Shown: positions 25,607-34,152 of the stretch, piece after piece | How positions within the stretch are numbered: position 1 is the stretch's first letter | Layout of the letters: every line of letters begins with the position of its first letter | Assembly: GCA_900549685.1 (NCBI GenBank) | Contig: UROX01000005.1 | Coordinates: 1 to 35,781, forward strand | From: an uncultured Alistipes sp. | GTDB taxonomy: Bacteria; Bacteroidota; Bacteroidia; Bacteroidales; Rikenellaceae | Reading direction: 5' to 3' | DNA length: 35,781 bases | Position numbers and translations under genes: made by a program | The notes under the pieces: generated by a model | Told to the model about the DNA's origin: nothing | Seen by the model: only the letters and a program-made list of their open reading frames with translations | The model's database searches: none

Positions 25607-25755
25607 TGTCCGTCGTTCGCAGCCGGAGTCCGTTTTCGGACGGCGGATGCGACGAGCCTACCTATTTGTCGTGAGTCGGCTCGCCGAAACCCCTATAATC
25701 GGGGAGCGCGGCAAAAGGAGAGGTACCGTATCTTTGACCGGAAAAATAGACTTTT

Positions 25756-28473
25756 ATGAATGTTCGTTTTATCCCGCTCTGGATCGCATTGTTCTGCGCT
25801 TGCGGGTGTACAGAAGAAAAGACCGAGACGACTCTGCCGCCGGAGGATTCCGTACCCGATGTACGGCCGGCCGGAGGGGAGACCCTGCGGGGTCGGGTCC
25901 GGGTGAAATTCAAATCCGACGCCGGTGAAATCGAGCCGACGAAAACCAAAAGCGGCGGGATCGTCACCGGCATGGCCGACGTGGACGAAAGGATCGCCGG
26001 CATGAGGGTCGTCTCGATGGAACGCGTGTTCCCGCATGCCGGCCGCTTCGAGGAGCGGACCCGACGCGAGGGACTCCACCTCTGGTACGACGTGGAGTTC
26101 GACGAAGAAGTGTCCGTCAGCCGGGCGGTATCCGAGTGGCAGGGATTGCCCGAGGTGGAGATCGTCGAACCCGTTTTTCTGATCGAGGGCGCGCGGGGTA
26201 CGGCCGTCGCTGTTGATGCGCCTGCCCGGACCGCTTCGTCGGCCGGGGACATGCCTTTCGACGATCCGCTGCTGCCCGATCAGTGGCACTATCATAATAC
26301 GGGTTCGCTGCCCAATTCCGTTTCGGGTGCCGACATCGGTCTGTTCGACGCGTGGAGAATCACGCGGGGATCGCGCGAGGTGATCGTCGCCGTCGTGGAC
26401 GGCGGGATCGATTACGAGCACGAGGATCTCGCAGGCAACGTGGGCAACGAGGCCGAGCTGAACGGGCTGCCCGGAGTGGACGACGACGGCAACGGTTTCG
26501 TGGACGATTATTACGGATGGAACTTCGTGGAGAATCATAACCGTATCGAAACCGACGACCACGGGACCCATGTGGCCGGAACGATCGCGGCCGAGAACGG
26601 CAACGGTACGGGTGTATGCGGCGTGGCCGGCGGCAGCGGCGGACACACGGGCGTGCGTGTCATCAGTTGCCAGATTTTCGGTACGCGTAACGGAAGGGAT
26701 GTATCGGGCGGCTCGCCCGAGGCCATCAAGTATGCGGCCGATGCGGGTGCGGTGATCTGTCAGAACAGTTGGGGATATACCGATGCCGTCTATATGCCCG
26801 AGGTGACACGGCAGGCGATCGACTATTTCGTCAAGTATGCCGGTACCGACGAGTACGGCGAGCAGGTCGGCCCCATGAAAGGCGGTATCGTGATTTTCGC
26901 AGCCGGAAACGAAAATAAGGACTATCGCTGTTATCCCGCCGCCTACGATGGCGTGTTGTCCGTCTCGGCCATCGCACCCGACTATTGCAAAAGCTGGTAT
27001 TCGAACTACGCTTCTTGGATCGACGTGGCCGCTCCGGGCGGTACGTTCTCCCGGGGAACGAAATATTCCGACCAGTGTGCTGTCCTCAGTACGCTCCGCA
27101 ACGGGCGTTACGGTTATCTGCAAGGTACTTCGATGGCCTGTCCGCATGTCTCGGGCGTCGCGGCGCTTATCGTTTCCAAATTGGGCGGTCCCGGATTTAC
27201 CCCCGACCGGGTGTGGACCCGTCTGGTCAATGGCGTGCGGGATGTCGATGCGTTCAATCCTCAGTATGCCGGCCGGTTGGGATCGGGTTGCGTGGATGCG
27301 CTGATGGCTTTGTCCGATAACAGGGGGATCGCTCCCGATCCCGTCGCCGACGTGACGTTCGGCGCTACGGCAGGCAAGGTTAGGGCTACGTGGAAGGTGA
27401 CTGCCGACGAAGACGACGGCACGGCCTCGCGTTACCTTTTATATTGGGATACCCGCCCGTTCGACGGTCTCGCTCCGGACCGGTTGCCGGAGGGTACCGC
27501 TTCGGCCGTCGTCGCTGTGGGACGGGACGCGCAGCCCGGCGACACGATTTCGTATGTCATGGAAGAGATGGCCGAGAATACGCGATATTATTTCGCCATT
27601 CTGGCCTCGGACCCCTGGGGTAACCTTTCTGCCGCCTCGACTTTCTCGTTCGATACGCCTTACAACCGCCCGCCCGTCATCGTCCGCGAGGGCGACGACA
27701 GCGTCTCTCTGGCCTACAACGAAACGCGTGACATCGTCTTCTTGGTGTCCGATCCCGACGGTTTCGACTGCATCTGCGAGATGGAGGACCCCTCCGGCAG
27801 TGCGATGCTCCGGCAGGACGGCGACCGCGCGGTCGTGACGTTCCGCAATTACAGATGCAAGGCCGGCAAATATACGCTCCGGCTCACGGCTACGGATGCC
27901 GGCGGAGCGACGGCCGTGGCCGAGTTGCCGTTCGAGCTGAGGGAAAACCTGCCGCCCGTGCTCCGCGCTCCGTTCGAGAATGTCTATCTGGGATCGCTGC
28001 AGGAGAAGTTCACGGTCTCGCTTCCGTCCTGTTTTTCGGACGAAGGTCCTGCCGTGCTCGTCTATTCGTTCGAGTACGACCGGCAGGCTCTTTCGCTCGT
28101 GCAGCGGGGCAATAACCTCGAGATAGGTGCGCTCGAATACGGCCTGTCCGAAGTGACTGTCACGGCGACCGACGGAGAGGGCCTTTCTGCCTCGGCTTCG
28201 TTCCTCGTCATGGCCAGGGATTACACGCAGCCGCTGGATCTGTATCCCAATCCGGTGCGCGATTATCTGAACATCCGTATGGGTCGTGACAAGGAGGGGA
28301 CGATCCGCGTCCGGGTGTTCGATACCGGCGGCCGGCAGTTGCGCGAGCAGTCGCTCGCCATAGGGCCTTTCGCGCCCGCCCGGCTCGATCTCTCGTCGCT
28401 CTCCGGAGGCACCTACCGGGTGTCCGTCGAGTACGGGGGAGAAACTTATTCGGGAACCATCGTCAAACTGTGA
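25756..28473 (+). CDS. Subtilisin-like S8 protease with T9SS sorting domain
   Basis: A 905-residue exported serine protease. The N-terminus has a signal with a possible lipobox at Cys18 (ACGC, then TEEK), and a pro-domain spans about 40-150. The S8 domain has a complete catalytic set: Asp215 in VVDGGID, His269 in HGTHVAGTI, Asn385 in AAGNE and Ser459 in GTSMACPHVSG. A fibronectin-III-like domain (about 530-635) and two Ig/cadherin-like domains, each opened by a PPV motif (NRPPVI, NLPPVL), follow. The last 75 residues (LYPNPVRDYLNI to SGTIVKL) are a type A C-terminal sorting domain of the type IX secretion system. It should therefore be exported across the outer membrane and attached to or released from the surface. 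The PorV/PorQ-family gene follows after 14 bases. Divergent from the TonB/ABC operon. Confidence 0.92.
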   Translation: MNVRFIPLWIALFCACGCTEEKTETTLPPEDSVPDVRPAGGETLRGRVRVKFKSDAGEIEPTKTKSGGIVTGMADVDERIAGMRVVSMERVFPHAGRFEERTRREGLHLWYDVEFDEEVSVSRAVSEWQGLPEVEIVEPVFLIEGARGTAVAVDAPARTASSAGDMPFDDPLLPDQWHYHNTGSLPNSVSGADIGLFDAWRITRGSREVIVAVVDGGIDYEHEDLAGNVGNEAELNGLPGVDDDGNGFVDDYYGWNFVENHNRIETDDHGTHVAGTIAAENGNGTGVCGVAGGSGGHTGVRVISCQIFGTRNGRDVSGGSPEAIKYAADAGAVICQNSWGYTDAVYMPEVTRQAIDYFVKYAGTDEYGEQVGPMKGGIVIFAAGNENKDYRCYPAAYDGVLSVSAIAPDYCKSWYSNYASWIDVAAPGGTFSRGTKYSDQCAVLSTLRNGRYGYLQGTSMACPHVSGVAALIVSKLGGPGFTPDRVWTRLVNGVRDVDAFNPQYAGRLGSGCVDALMALSDNRGIAPDPVADVTFGATAGKVRATWKVTADEDDGTASRYLLYWDTRPFDGLAPDRLPEGTASAVVAVGRDAQPGDTISYVMEEMAENTRYYFAILASDPWGNLSAASTFSFDTPYNRPPVIVREGDDSVSLAYNETRDIVFLVSDPDGFDCICEMEDPSGSAMLRQDGDRAVVTFRNYRCKAGKYTLRLTATDAGGATAVAELPFELRENLPPVLRAPFENVYLGSLQEKFTVSLPSCFSDEGPAVLVYSFEYDRQALSLVQRGNNLEIGALEYGLSEVTVTATDGEGLSASASFLVMARDYTQPLDLYPNPVRDYLNIRMGRDKEGTIRVRVFDTGGRQLREQSLAIGPFAPARLDLSSLSGGTYRVSVEYGGETYSGTIVKL

Positions 28474-28487
28474 AACCTTTTGCCGTT

Positions 28488-29477
28488 ATGAAATATCGTT
28501 TTTTATCGTTGCTTTTCGCCACGGGTCTTCTGTCGCTCCCGGCCGCTGTGTGGGCGGACGGAGGTCCTGCGCTGTTTTCCGGAGCGATTCCGGATGCCCG
28601 CAGCGCCGGCCTGGGCGGGGCGGGCGCCGCGCTGACCCCCGATGCCTATTCGCTGTACCGGAACGGTGCGGGGAGCCTGTTCTCCGACATGCGGGGCGAA
28701 GTGGGGTACGGTTTCGCGCCGTGGATGAAAAGCCTCTCTTCGGGCAGTACGCTGCATAGCGCGGCGGGATTCGGTCGTATCGGCGAGCGCCATGCTGTGC
28801 TGGCCGGCGTGCGTTATCTCTCGTTGCCCGAAATGTCGTTTACCGATGACAGGGGGAATCCTGCGGGCACGGCCCGTCCTTCCGATCTGTCCGTGGAGGC
28901 CGGATACGCCTATCGGCTGGCCGAAGGGTTCGCCGCTTCGGCGACCGTGCGCTATATCCGTTCCGATGCGGGCGTCGCTTCCGCATCGGCAGTCGGATTC
29001 GATGTCGGACTCTATTACCGGCATCCGACCTCCTGGGGAGGGCGTAAAAGCCATTGGGCGCTGGGTGCCCAGTTCTCCAATTTCGGTACGCAGCTCGATT
29101 ACGGGTACGGCCGGCTGATGTTGCCGTGGAAAATCGCTTGCGGCGGAGCTTTGTTCGTCGATTTCTCGGACAACCACCGCCTTGAGGCGACGGCCGACGC
29201 CGAGATCAAATGCTATTCCTACGGATCGGCTTTTCTCGGCGGTCGTTTCGGTGCCGAGTACACGCTTTACCGGCATGCGGTATTGCGTGCGGGATATCGG
29301 CTCGCCAACGAGAGTCGGGGCGATTTCTCCTACACGTCGCTGGGCTGCGGCGTCCGTTTCAGTCGTTTCTGTCTCGACGGCGCTTATTGGCTCACGGCGA
29401 AGGACTCGCCCTTGCACAACACCTGGCAGTTGTCGCTCCGGGTAGGGTGGGGCGTTTCGTCCGATAGCCGAAAATAG
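28488..29477 (+). CDS. PorV/PorQ-family outer-membrane protein
   Basis: A 329-residue barrel of the FadL-like PorV/PorQ family. PorV shuttles folded cargo from the T9SS translocon to the PorU sortase by binding the C-terminal sorting domain; PorQ is a second, less understood member. Signs: a signal peptide ending VWADG, then 'DARSAGLGGAGAALTPDAYS' and NGAGSLFS (the position of the family's NPA/NPAG turn), then regular barrel strands to the end. Size is nearer PorQ than PorV. A GTG at 28470 overlapping the protease stop would lengthen the frame, but the ATG at 28488 gives a clean signal peptide. Coupled to the T9SS-type protease, it may be a dedicated partner. Which T9SS it would serve cannot be seen here. 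Confidence 0.83.
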   Translation: MKYRFLSLLFATGLLSLPAAVWADGGPALFSGAIPDARSAGLGGAGAALTPDAYSLYRNGAGSLFSDMRGEVGYGFAPWMKSLSSGSTLHSAAGFGRIGERHAVLAGVRYLSLPEMSFTDDRGNPAGTARPSDLSVEAGYAYRLAEGFAASATVRYIRSDAGVASASAVGFDVGLYYRHPTSWGGRKSHWALGAQFSNFGTQLDYGYGRLMLPWKIACGGALFVDFSDNHRLEATADAEIKCYSYGSAFLGGRFGAEYTLYRHAVLRAGYRLANESRGDFSYTSLGCGVRFSRFCLDGAYWLTAKDSPLHNTWQLSLRVGWGVSSDSRK

Positions 29478-29535
29478 GGATTTTCGGTCCTTTTATTCAT
29501 CATTTGTCGGGATTCCCGTTCCCGGAGAGATACGT

Positions 29536-29543
29536 TATTTTTG
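29536..29543 (+). promoter_or_regulatory. -7 element of the OB-like lipoprotein operon
   Basis: TATTTTTG, an exact TAnnTTTG match, 28 bases before the ATG. The only upstream TTTG (29503-29506) is 29 bases away, too far. Confidence 0.55.
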
Positions 29544-29571
29544 TGGCGGATATAACAAAATCATTGCGATT

Positions 29572-30153
29572 ATGAAGAAAAATTACTTTATTGGGCTGGC
29601 CGTGCTGGCCTTTTTCGGTGCGTTGCTGACCGGATGCGGAAACGGAACGCCTAAACAACAGGACGCTCAGGCGGCCGAAAGCGAAGCGATGGAAGTGGAC
29701 GATCTGCTTGCCGGTGCCGAATCGCTGGCCGGACAGACCGTGACGATCGAGGGCGTCTGTACGCATATCTGCCAGCATGGCGGGGGCAAGATCTTCCTCA
29801 TGGGCAGCGACGATACGCAGACGATCCGCGTCGATGCGGGCGAAAAAGTCGGCAAGTTCCCGACTGAGACGGTCAATAGCCTGGTGCGTGTGACCGGTAC
29901 GCTCGAAGAACAGCGTATCGACGAAGCGTTCCTCAGTCAGTGGGAAGCCGAAGCCAAAGCGGCCGGCGAATGCGAACACGAAGGCGGAGCCGGTTGCGAG
30001 AGCGATCAGAAAGCCCGCGGCGAAGCGCCCGCTTCGAACCTGCAGGAACGTATCGACAATTTCCGCCAGCGGATTGCCGAACGCGAGCAGGCCGAAGGCA
30101 AAGCCTACCTGTCGTTCTATTCGGTAACGGCCGACAGCTACGAAATCCGATAG
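29572..30153 (+). CDS. Lipoprotein with OB-like domain and Cys/His motifs
   Basis: A 193-residue lipoprotein (LTGC, Cys22) without acidic residues just after the Cys, so probably kept facing the periplasm. The central part (about 40-125) looks like an OB-fold: SLAGQTVTIEGVCTHICQHGGGKIFLMGSDDTQTIRVDAG, then SLVRVTGTLEEQRID. It carries GVCTHICQHGG, a C-x3-C-x-H pattern, and a later CEHEGGAGCE, which could bind metal or heme; the pairing with a PepSY-TM gene favours an iron/heme or copper role, but that is an inference. The C-terminal part is helical and charged. It lies 4 bases before the PepSY-TM gene, a clear operon. Confidence 0.78.
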   Translation: MKKNYFIGLAVLAFFGALLTGCGNGTPKQQDAQAAESEAMEVDDLLAGAESLAGQTVTIEGVCTHICQHGGGKIFLMGSDDTQTIRVDAGEKVGKFPTETVNSLVRVTGTLEEQRIDEAFLSQWEAEAKAAGECEHEGGAGCESDQKARGEAPASNLQERIDNFRQRIAEREQAEGKAYLSFYSVTADSYEIR

Positions 30154-30157
30154 TCCG

Positions 30158-30733
30158 ATGGCTGCGAACCGTTTCCCTTCGACGTTGCGCAAATGGAGCC
30201 GGACGGTCCATCGCGAGCTGTCGTTCTTTTTCGGCGGCGTGCTGTTGATCTATGCCGTGTCGGGCTTCATGCTCAACCACAAGGGCGATTTCAATGCGGA
30301 CTACGATATCCGCCGGACGGAATACCGGATCGGAAACCTGCCCGAGGGTAAGGAGGGCTGGAACAAAGCCTATGTGCTGTCGTTGCTGGATGCGCATGAC
30401 GAGCGGGACCGCTATACCAAGCATTATTTCCCCGATTCGGCCCATGTCAAGGTTTTCCTCCGGGGCGGTTCGTCGCTGGAGGTCGATACTCGGAGCGGAC
30501 AGGCCGTCTACGAGTCGATCCGCAAACGGCCGTTGTGGAGCGGACTCAACCGGCTGCACTACAATCCGGGCCGTTGGTGGACCGTCTTTTCCGACATTTT
30601 CGCTTTTTCGTTGATCGTTATCACGATAAGCGGGTTGATTATGCTCAAAGGTCCGAAAGGATTCGTCGGCCGCGGGGGGATCGAGTTCCTCGCGGGGATC
30701 GTCGTGCCGGTCGTGTTCCTGCTGTTTTTCTGA
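30158..30733 (+). CDS. PepSY-associated TM-helix inner-membrane protein
   Basis: A 191-residue membrane protein. It starts with the family's lead LRKWSRTVHRELSFFFGG and a first helix to SGFMLNHK, continues with a periplasmic PepSY-like domain (about 55-125), and returns with 'SGLNRLHYNPGRWWTVFSD', a second helix and a last hydrophobic helix. The family (PepSY_TM) includes siderophore/ferric-chelate reductase-like proteins; in Bacteroides a TonB receptor, lipoprotein and PepSY protein form the Xus siderophore set. Here a lipoprotein precedes it but no TonB receptor is adjacent. The histidines in the first helix and in RLHYNPG could coordinate heme. The function in iron or copper handling is inferred. 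Confidence 0.85.
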   Translation: MAANRFPSTLRKWSRTVHRELSFFFGGVLLIYAVSGFMLNHKGDFNADYDIRRTEYRIGNLPEGKEGWNKAYVLSLLDAHDERDRYTKHYFPDSAHVKVFLRGGSSLEVDTRSGQAVYESIRKRPLWSGLNRLHYNPGRWWTVFSDIFAFSLIVITISGLIMLKGPKGFVGRGGIEFLAGIVVPVVFLLFF

Positions 30734-30794
30734 CGGACGCTTCGGCGTTCGGATGCAGGATGTGTGGAACCCGGCTCGGGAACCGGCCGTCGTC

Positions 30795-30841
30795 ATACAG
30801 AGAGAGGAGAGTCGTGCGGCTCTCCTCTCTCTGTATTTTTT
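30795..30841 (+). terminator. Strong terminator after the PepSY-TM gene
   Basis: A perfect 17-bp stem (30795-30811 with 30820-30836), 8-base loop and T-run to 30841. It is among the strongest hairpins in the window. Confidence 0.95.
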
Positions 30842-31294
30842 CCTCTCTTCGCATCTGTCTGCGACGGGACGTTTTCTTTTTTTCTGTCCCGTCTTCCGGT
30901 CGTTGTGATTCGGTGCGGAAACGGAATCTCGGATAAAAACGATGTTTTGCCCGTTTCGGTGGCGGGAAACGGTTGTTTATCGCCGCTGGCGGACCGGGAG
31001 TAGAGAATGCTTCCGGACAAAGTGTGTTTGCCGTCGGCATCGTGTCGGACCGGGAAGAGGTAGTCGCCATTATCGGATTCCGGCATGGGTGCGGCGTCTG
31101 TTTGCGGGTATCGTTCGCAGATCGTTTTCGCAAGGGAGAAGCCTCCCGGTCGCGGAACGGTTTGTTTGCCCGAATGCGATTCGTTCGACTGTCCGGGTGG
31201 CTGCGGGACGTTTGTCGTACGGGTCGGGAAGCGCCTTGAAGTCCTCGATCCGGAAATACGGCGTTGCCGCGGGACTTCGACGAACTGAAACGAA
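30842..31294. other. 453-base gap between convergent units
   Basis: No gene recognised. Frames are open on both strands but low-complexity and unlike any family. It lies between the + terminator at 30795-30841 and the hairpin that ends the minus-strand rhamnosidase unit. Confidence 0.4.
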
Positions 31295-31339
31295 AACAGG
31301 TTCCGGTAACTATATCGCATATAGTTACCGGAACCTGTT
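31293..31339 (-). terminator. Long perfect hairpin ending the GH78 operon
   Basis: A 21-bp perfect stem (31295-31315 with 31319-31339) closed by only CGC. On the minus strand it is followed by TTTT then CG, 30 bases past the rhamnosidase stop, so termination is the simplest reading. The T-run is short for such a long stem. Confidence 0.65.
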
Positions 31340-31368
31340 CGGAATGTATCTGTCGTGATGGGTCCGTC

Positions 31369-34074
31369 CTACTTTTTCCATTCGCTCCGGAAGCGGTAGT
31401 CGCCCGATCCCACTTCGTAGACGGCCCAGTCGCCTTCCTGTCGGAGCAGACGGATCGGGGCCGTTTTGCCGATCTTCCGGCCGCTCTCGGTGACGCTGCC
31501 GCTTCGTGTCGTGGGTACGTATACCGTGGCGACGCTGCCCGCCGGTATCGATACGTCGAGCGAGAGGCTTCCCTTGTCTTTACGCCATGCGCTGCGGATC
31601 GGACCCTTGATCGAACGGAATTCCCCTTCGGCGAAGCGCAGATCGTCCACGATATAGGGTCGGATCGAGAACCGTTCGAAGCCGGGATAGGCGACATCGG
31701 GGGCGATGCCCAGCAGGTATTTGTAGAACCACGAATCGACCGAACCCATCATCGGGTGGTTGTGCGAGTTCATCGCGTCGCCCGTTGCATATTCCCAGCG
31801 TTCCCACAGCGTCGTGGCGCCGTTCTCGAGCATGTAACCCCAGCTCGGATAGGTCGTCTGCGTTGCGATCCGGTAGGCGGTTTCCGTATGTCCGTAGTGC
31901 GTCAGCATTTCCATCAGGTATTTCGTGCAGAGGTTACCCGTGGTCAGGTGGTAGTCGTGTGCGGCCACGTCGTCGGCGAGATTCCGGACGACCCGGTCGA
32001 TCCGGTCTTCGCCGACCAACCCGAGGTAGAGCGCGAAGGAGTTGGCCGCTTGGTTGTTGGCCGCATATCCTCCCGTCTGTTCGTTCCAGTATTCGCGGTC
32101 GAAGGCTGCGGCCGTGCGTTCGGCCAGCTCGCGATAGCGGGTGCGGTCTCCGTCCCGGCCCGTCAGGGCGGCCATTTCCGAGAGGATCGAGGCGCAGTGG
32201 TACAGATAGCCGGTGGACATCATCCGTCCGGGCGTATCCCGCGAGACGGCCGAGGTCGGGTCGATTGCGAAAGCGGTCGGGGGCGACCAGTCTCCGTAAT
32301 AGCTGTAATCGACGATTCCGTCGTCGGTGCGCGAGGCGAGGTAGTCCACCCATGCCTTCATGCCGTCGTAGTGCTCTTCGACCACATTCCTGTTGCCGTA
32401 GAATTCGTAGGTCTTCCAAGCCAGCAGCAGGTAGCTGGCCGAGACGGGGTCGGCCGGCCGCGCTCCGAACCGGAACGGCGCCACGCAGGTGATCGTGCCC
32501 GCCTCGTCCTGCGTGTCCGAGACGTCGGCGATGAATTTGGGATAGAAGCGCGACAGGTCGAAGTTGTAGAGTGCCTGTTCGATGCGGACCGTCATGTCGT
32601 TGAGCCATCCCATGCGTTCGTCGCGTTGCGGACAGTCGGTCGGTACGCTGTGCAGGTTGCTCGCTTCGGTTGCCCGGACCATGTTGTGTATCCGGTTCAG
32701 CAGTTCGTTGCTGCAACGGAACGAACCGGTCTCGGCCACCGTATTGCGGACGATGCGCACCCGTATGTCGCCTTCGGCGGGTGCCGAGGGCAGTCCTTCG
32801 ACTTGAATGTAACGGAAACCGTGGTAGGTGAACTTCGGTTCCCAGGTTTCGATGCCCTCGCCTTTGCAGATGTAGGTGTCCGTCGCTTTGGCGTTGCGCA
32901 GGTTCTCCTGATTGACGAGTCCGTTATCGTAGAGCGATTCGGCGAATTTGAGCGTGATTTCCCGTCCCCTTTCGCCCCGTACCTTCAGTGCGGCCCAGCC
33001 GGCGAGGTTCTGCTTCGTGTCGAAGACGTAGACGCCCGGCGAGGGTTCTCCGATCAGCTGCGGGACGAGCGAGTCCACCACGCCGATCGCTTCCATCTTC
33101 TGGGCGACCATTTTTCCGCCCGGAGCATCGGCGATGTGGGCCAGGCTCCAGTCTTTGTTCATCAGTCCGGCCGGGACATAGGGTGCGTAAATGTCGGGCA
33201 CGTCCAGCCGTGCGTCGTACAGTTCGCCGTCGAAAATCGTCGAATGGACGGTCGGTCCCGTCGTCACGGCCCGCATGTGTCCGGCCGTCAGGATCGTCTG
33301 CTGCCCATCGGGATGGACGATCTCCAGCTGCATGCGGAGCTTGGGCATGCCGTACCAGCCCGGCGCGACGGCCACGAGCAGCACGTTTTCCGTGGCCAGA
33401 TAGTCCTTGACGTCGTAGACCGAATAGTAGACGCGCTTGTTGTAGGTGCTCTGCGCCGGGTCGAGCACATGGTCGCCCACCTTGCGTCCGTTGATGTACA
33501 TTTCATAGAAGCCCAGTCCCGCGATGTACAGCCGGGCTTTGGCAACCGGCCGGGCATCGACGTGGGTCCCTTTGAAATAGAGCACGCGGCCGGGGCTTCC
33601 GGGGGCATAGGCGATCCAGTCCGAGTGCCAGTCGCTTTCGTCCATCAGCCCCGTTTCGAATTTTCCTGCGTCCGACCATCCGGTCTGCCGTTCGTCGGAG
33701 CACCGCACTTTCACTTTCCAGAAATATTCCGTGCGGCTTTTCAGGGCAGGACCTTCGTAGCGGATGCCCGACGAGCGGGACGAGTTTTTCTCTCCGCTGT
33801 CCCATATGCCTTTGTCCCGTGCCAGATCGTCTTCGGACGTGGCGACGATGATCCGGTAGGACGATTGGAGCACGCCCCGTCCCTCCGACTCCATCCGCCA
33901 GCTTAACTGCGGCGACCGGATGTCCAGCCCGATCGGATCGGTGGCGTATTCGCATTTGAGGTCGGTGATTTTCGGGATGTCCGTTCCGTCCGCACCGGCG
34001 GAGGCGGCCCGGGCGCGAATCGAGCCTGCGAAGGTCGCGCAGGATAATAACAAACAGATAAGGATGCGATTCAT
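31369..34074 (-). CDS. Alpha-L-rhamnosidase, GH78
   Basis: A 901-residue exported enzyme with a type I signal peptide (about 1-23). Domain order fits GH78: an N-terminal FN3-like domain (SYRIIVATSEDDLARDKGIW), a carbohydrate-binding-like domain (about 150-330, RLYIAGLGFYEMYINGRKVG), a linker sandwich, the (alpha/alpha)6 barrel (about 445-800) and a C-terminal beta-domain. The active-site motifs are PTDCPQRDERMGW (acidic pair Asp485/Glu486 near the general acid) and TLWERWE with Glu758 as the probable base. It removes terminal alpha-L-rhamnose from pectin side chains, glycoconjugates or flavonoid glycosides. It lies 78 bases downstream of an SGNH esterase gene and shares its promoter. No SusC/D nearby. 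Confidence 0.95.
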   Translation of the reverse strand: MNRILICLLLSCATFAGSIRARAASAGADGTDIPKITDLKCEYATDPIGLDIRSPQLSWRMESEGRGVLQSSYRIIVATSEDDLARDKGIWDSGEKNSSRSSGIRYEGPALKSRTEYFWKVKVRCSDERQTGWSDAGKFETGLMDESDWHSDWIAYAPGSPGRVLYFKGTHVDARPVAKARLYIAGLGFYEMYINGRKVGDHVLDPAQSTYNKRVYYSVYDVKDYLATENVLLVAVAPGWYGMPKLRMQLEIVHPDGQQTILTAGHMRAVTTGPTVHSTIFDGELYDARLDVPDIYAPYVPAGLMNKDWSLAHIADAPGGKMVAQKMEAIGVVDSLVPQLIGEPSPGVYVFDTKQNLAGWAALKVRGERGREITLKFAESLYDNGLVNQENLRNAKATDTYICKGEGIETWEPKFTYHGFRYIQVEGLPSAPAEGDIRVRIVRNTVAETGSFRCSNELLNRIHNMVRATEASNLHSVPTDCPQRDERMGWLNDMTVRIEQALYNFDLSRFYPKFIADVSDTQDEAGTITCVAPFRFGARPADPVSASYLLLAWKTYEFYGNRNVVEEHYDGMKAWVDYLASRTDDGIVDYSYYGDWSPPTAFAIDPTSAVSRDTPGRMMSTGYLYHCASILSEMAALTGRDGDRTRYRELAERTAAAFDREYWNEQTGGYAANNQAANSFALYLGLVGEDRIDRVVRNLADDVAAHDYHLTTGNLCTKYLMEMLTHYGHTETAYRIATQTTYPSWGYMLENGATTLWERWEYATGDAMNSHNHPMMGSVDSWFYKYLLGIAPDVAYPGFERFSIRPYIVDDLRFAEGEFRSIKGPIRSAWRKDKGSLSLDVSIPAGSVATVYVPTTRSGSVTESGRKIGKTAPIRLLRQEGDWAVYEVGSGDYRFRSEWKK

Positions 34075-34152
34075 CGGTAGTTTTTAATTGTCGTGATGTG
34101 TGTTCGGATGGGACCCGCCTCGACCGGAAGCGGGTGCGGAGGTCTGCCGGGG

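Noticed and set aside
28470..28487. GTG start of the PorV/PorQ-like gene overlapping the protease stop
   Set aside because: The ATG at 28488 gives a normal signal peptide, and the six extra residues of the GTG form add nothing.
31264..33906. An 880-residue + strand frame opposite the rhamnosidase
   Set aside because: It mirrors the GH78 gene on the minus strand and has no recognisable domain.
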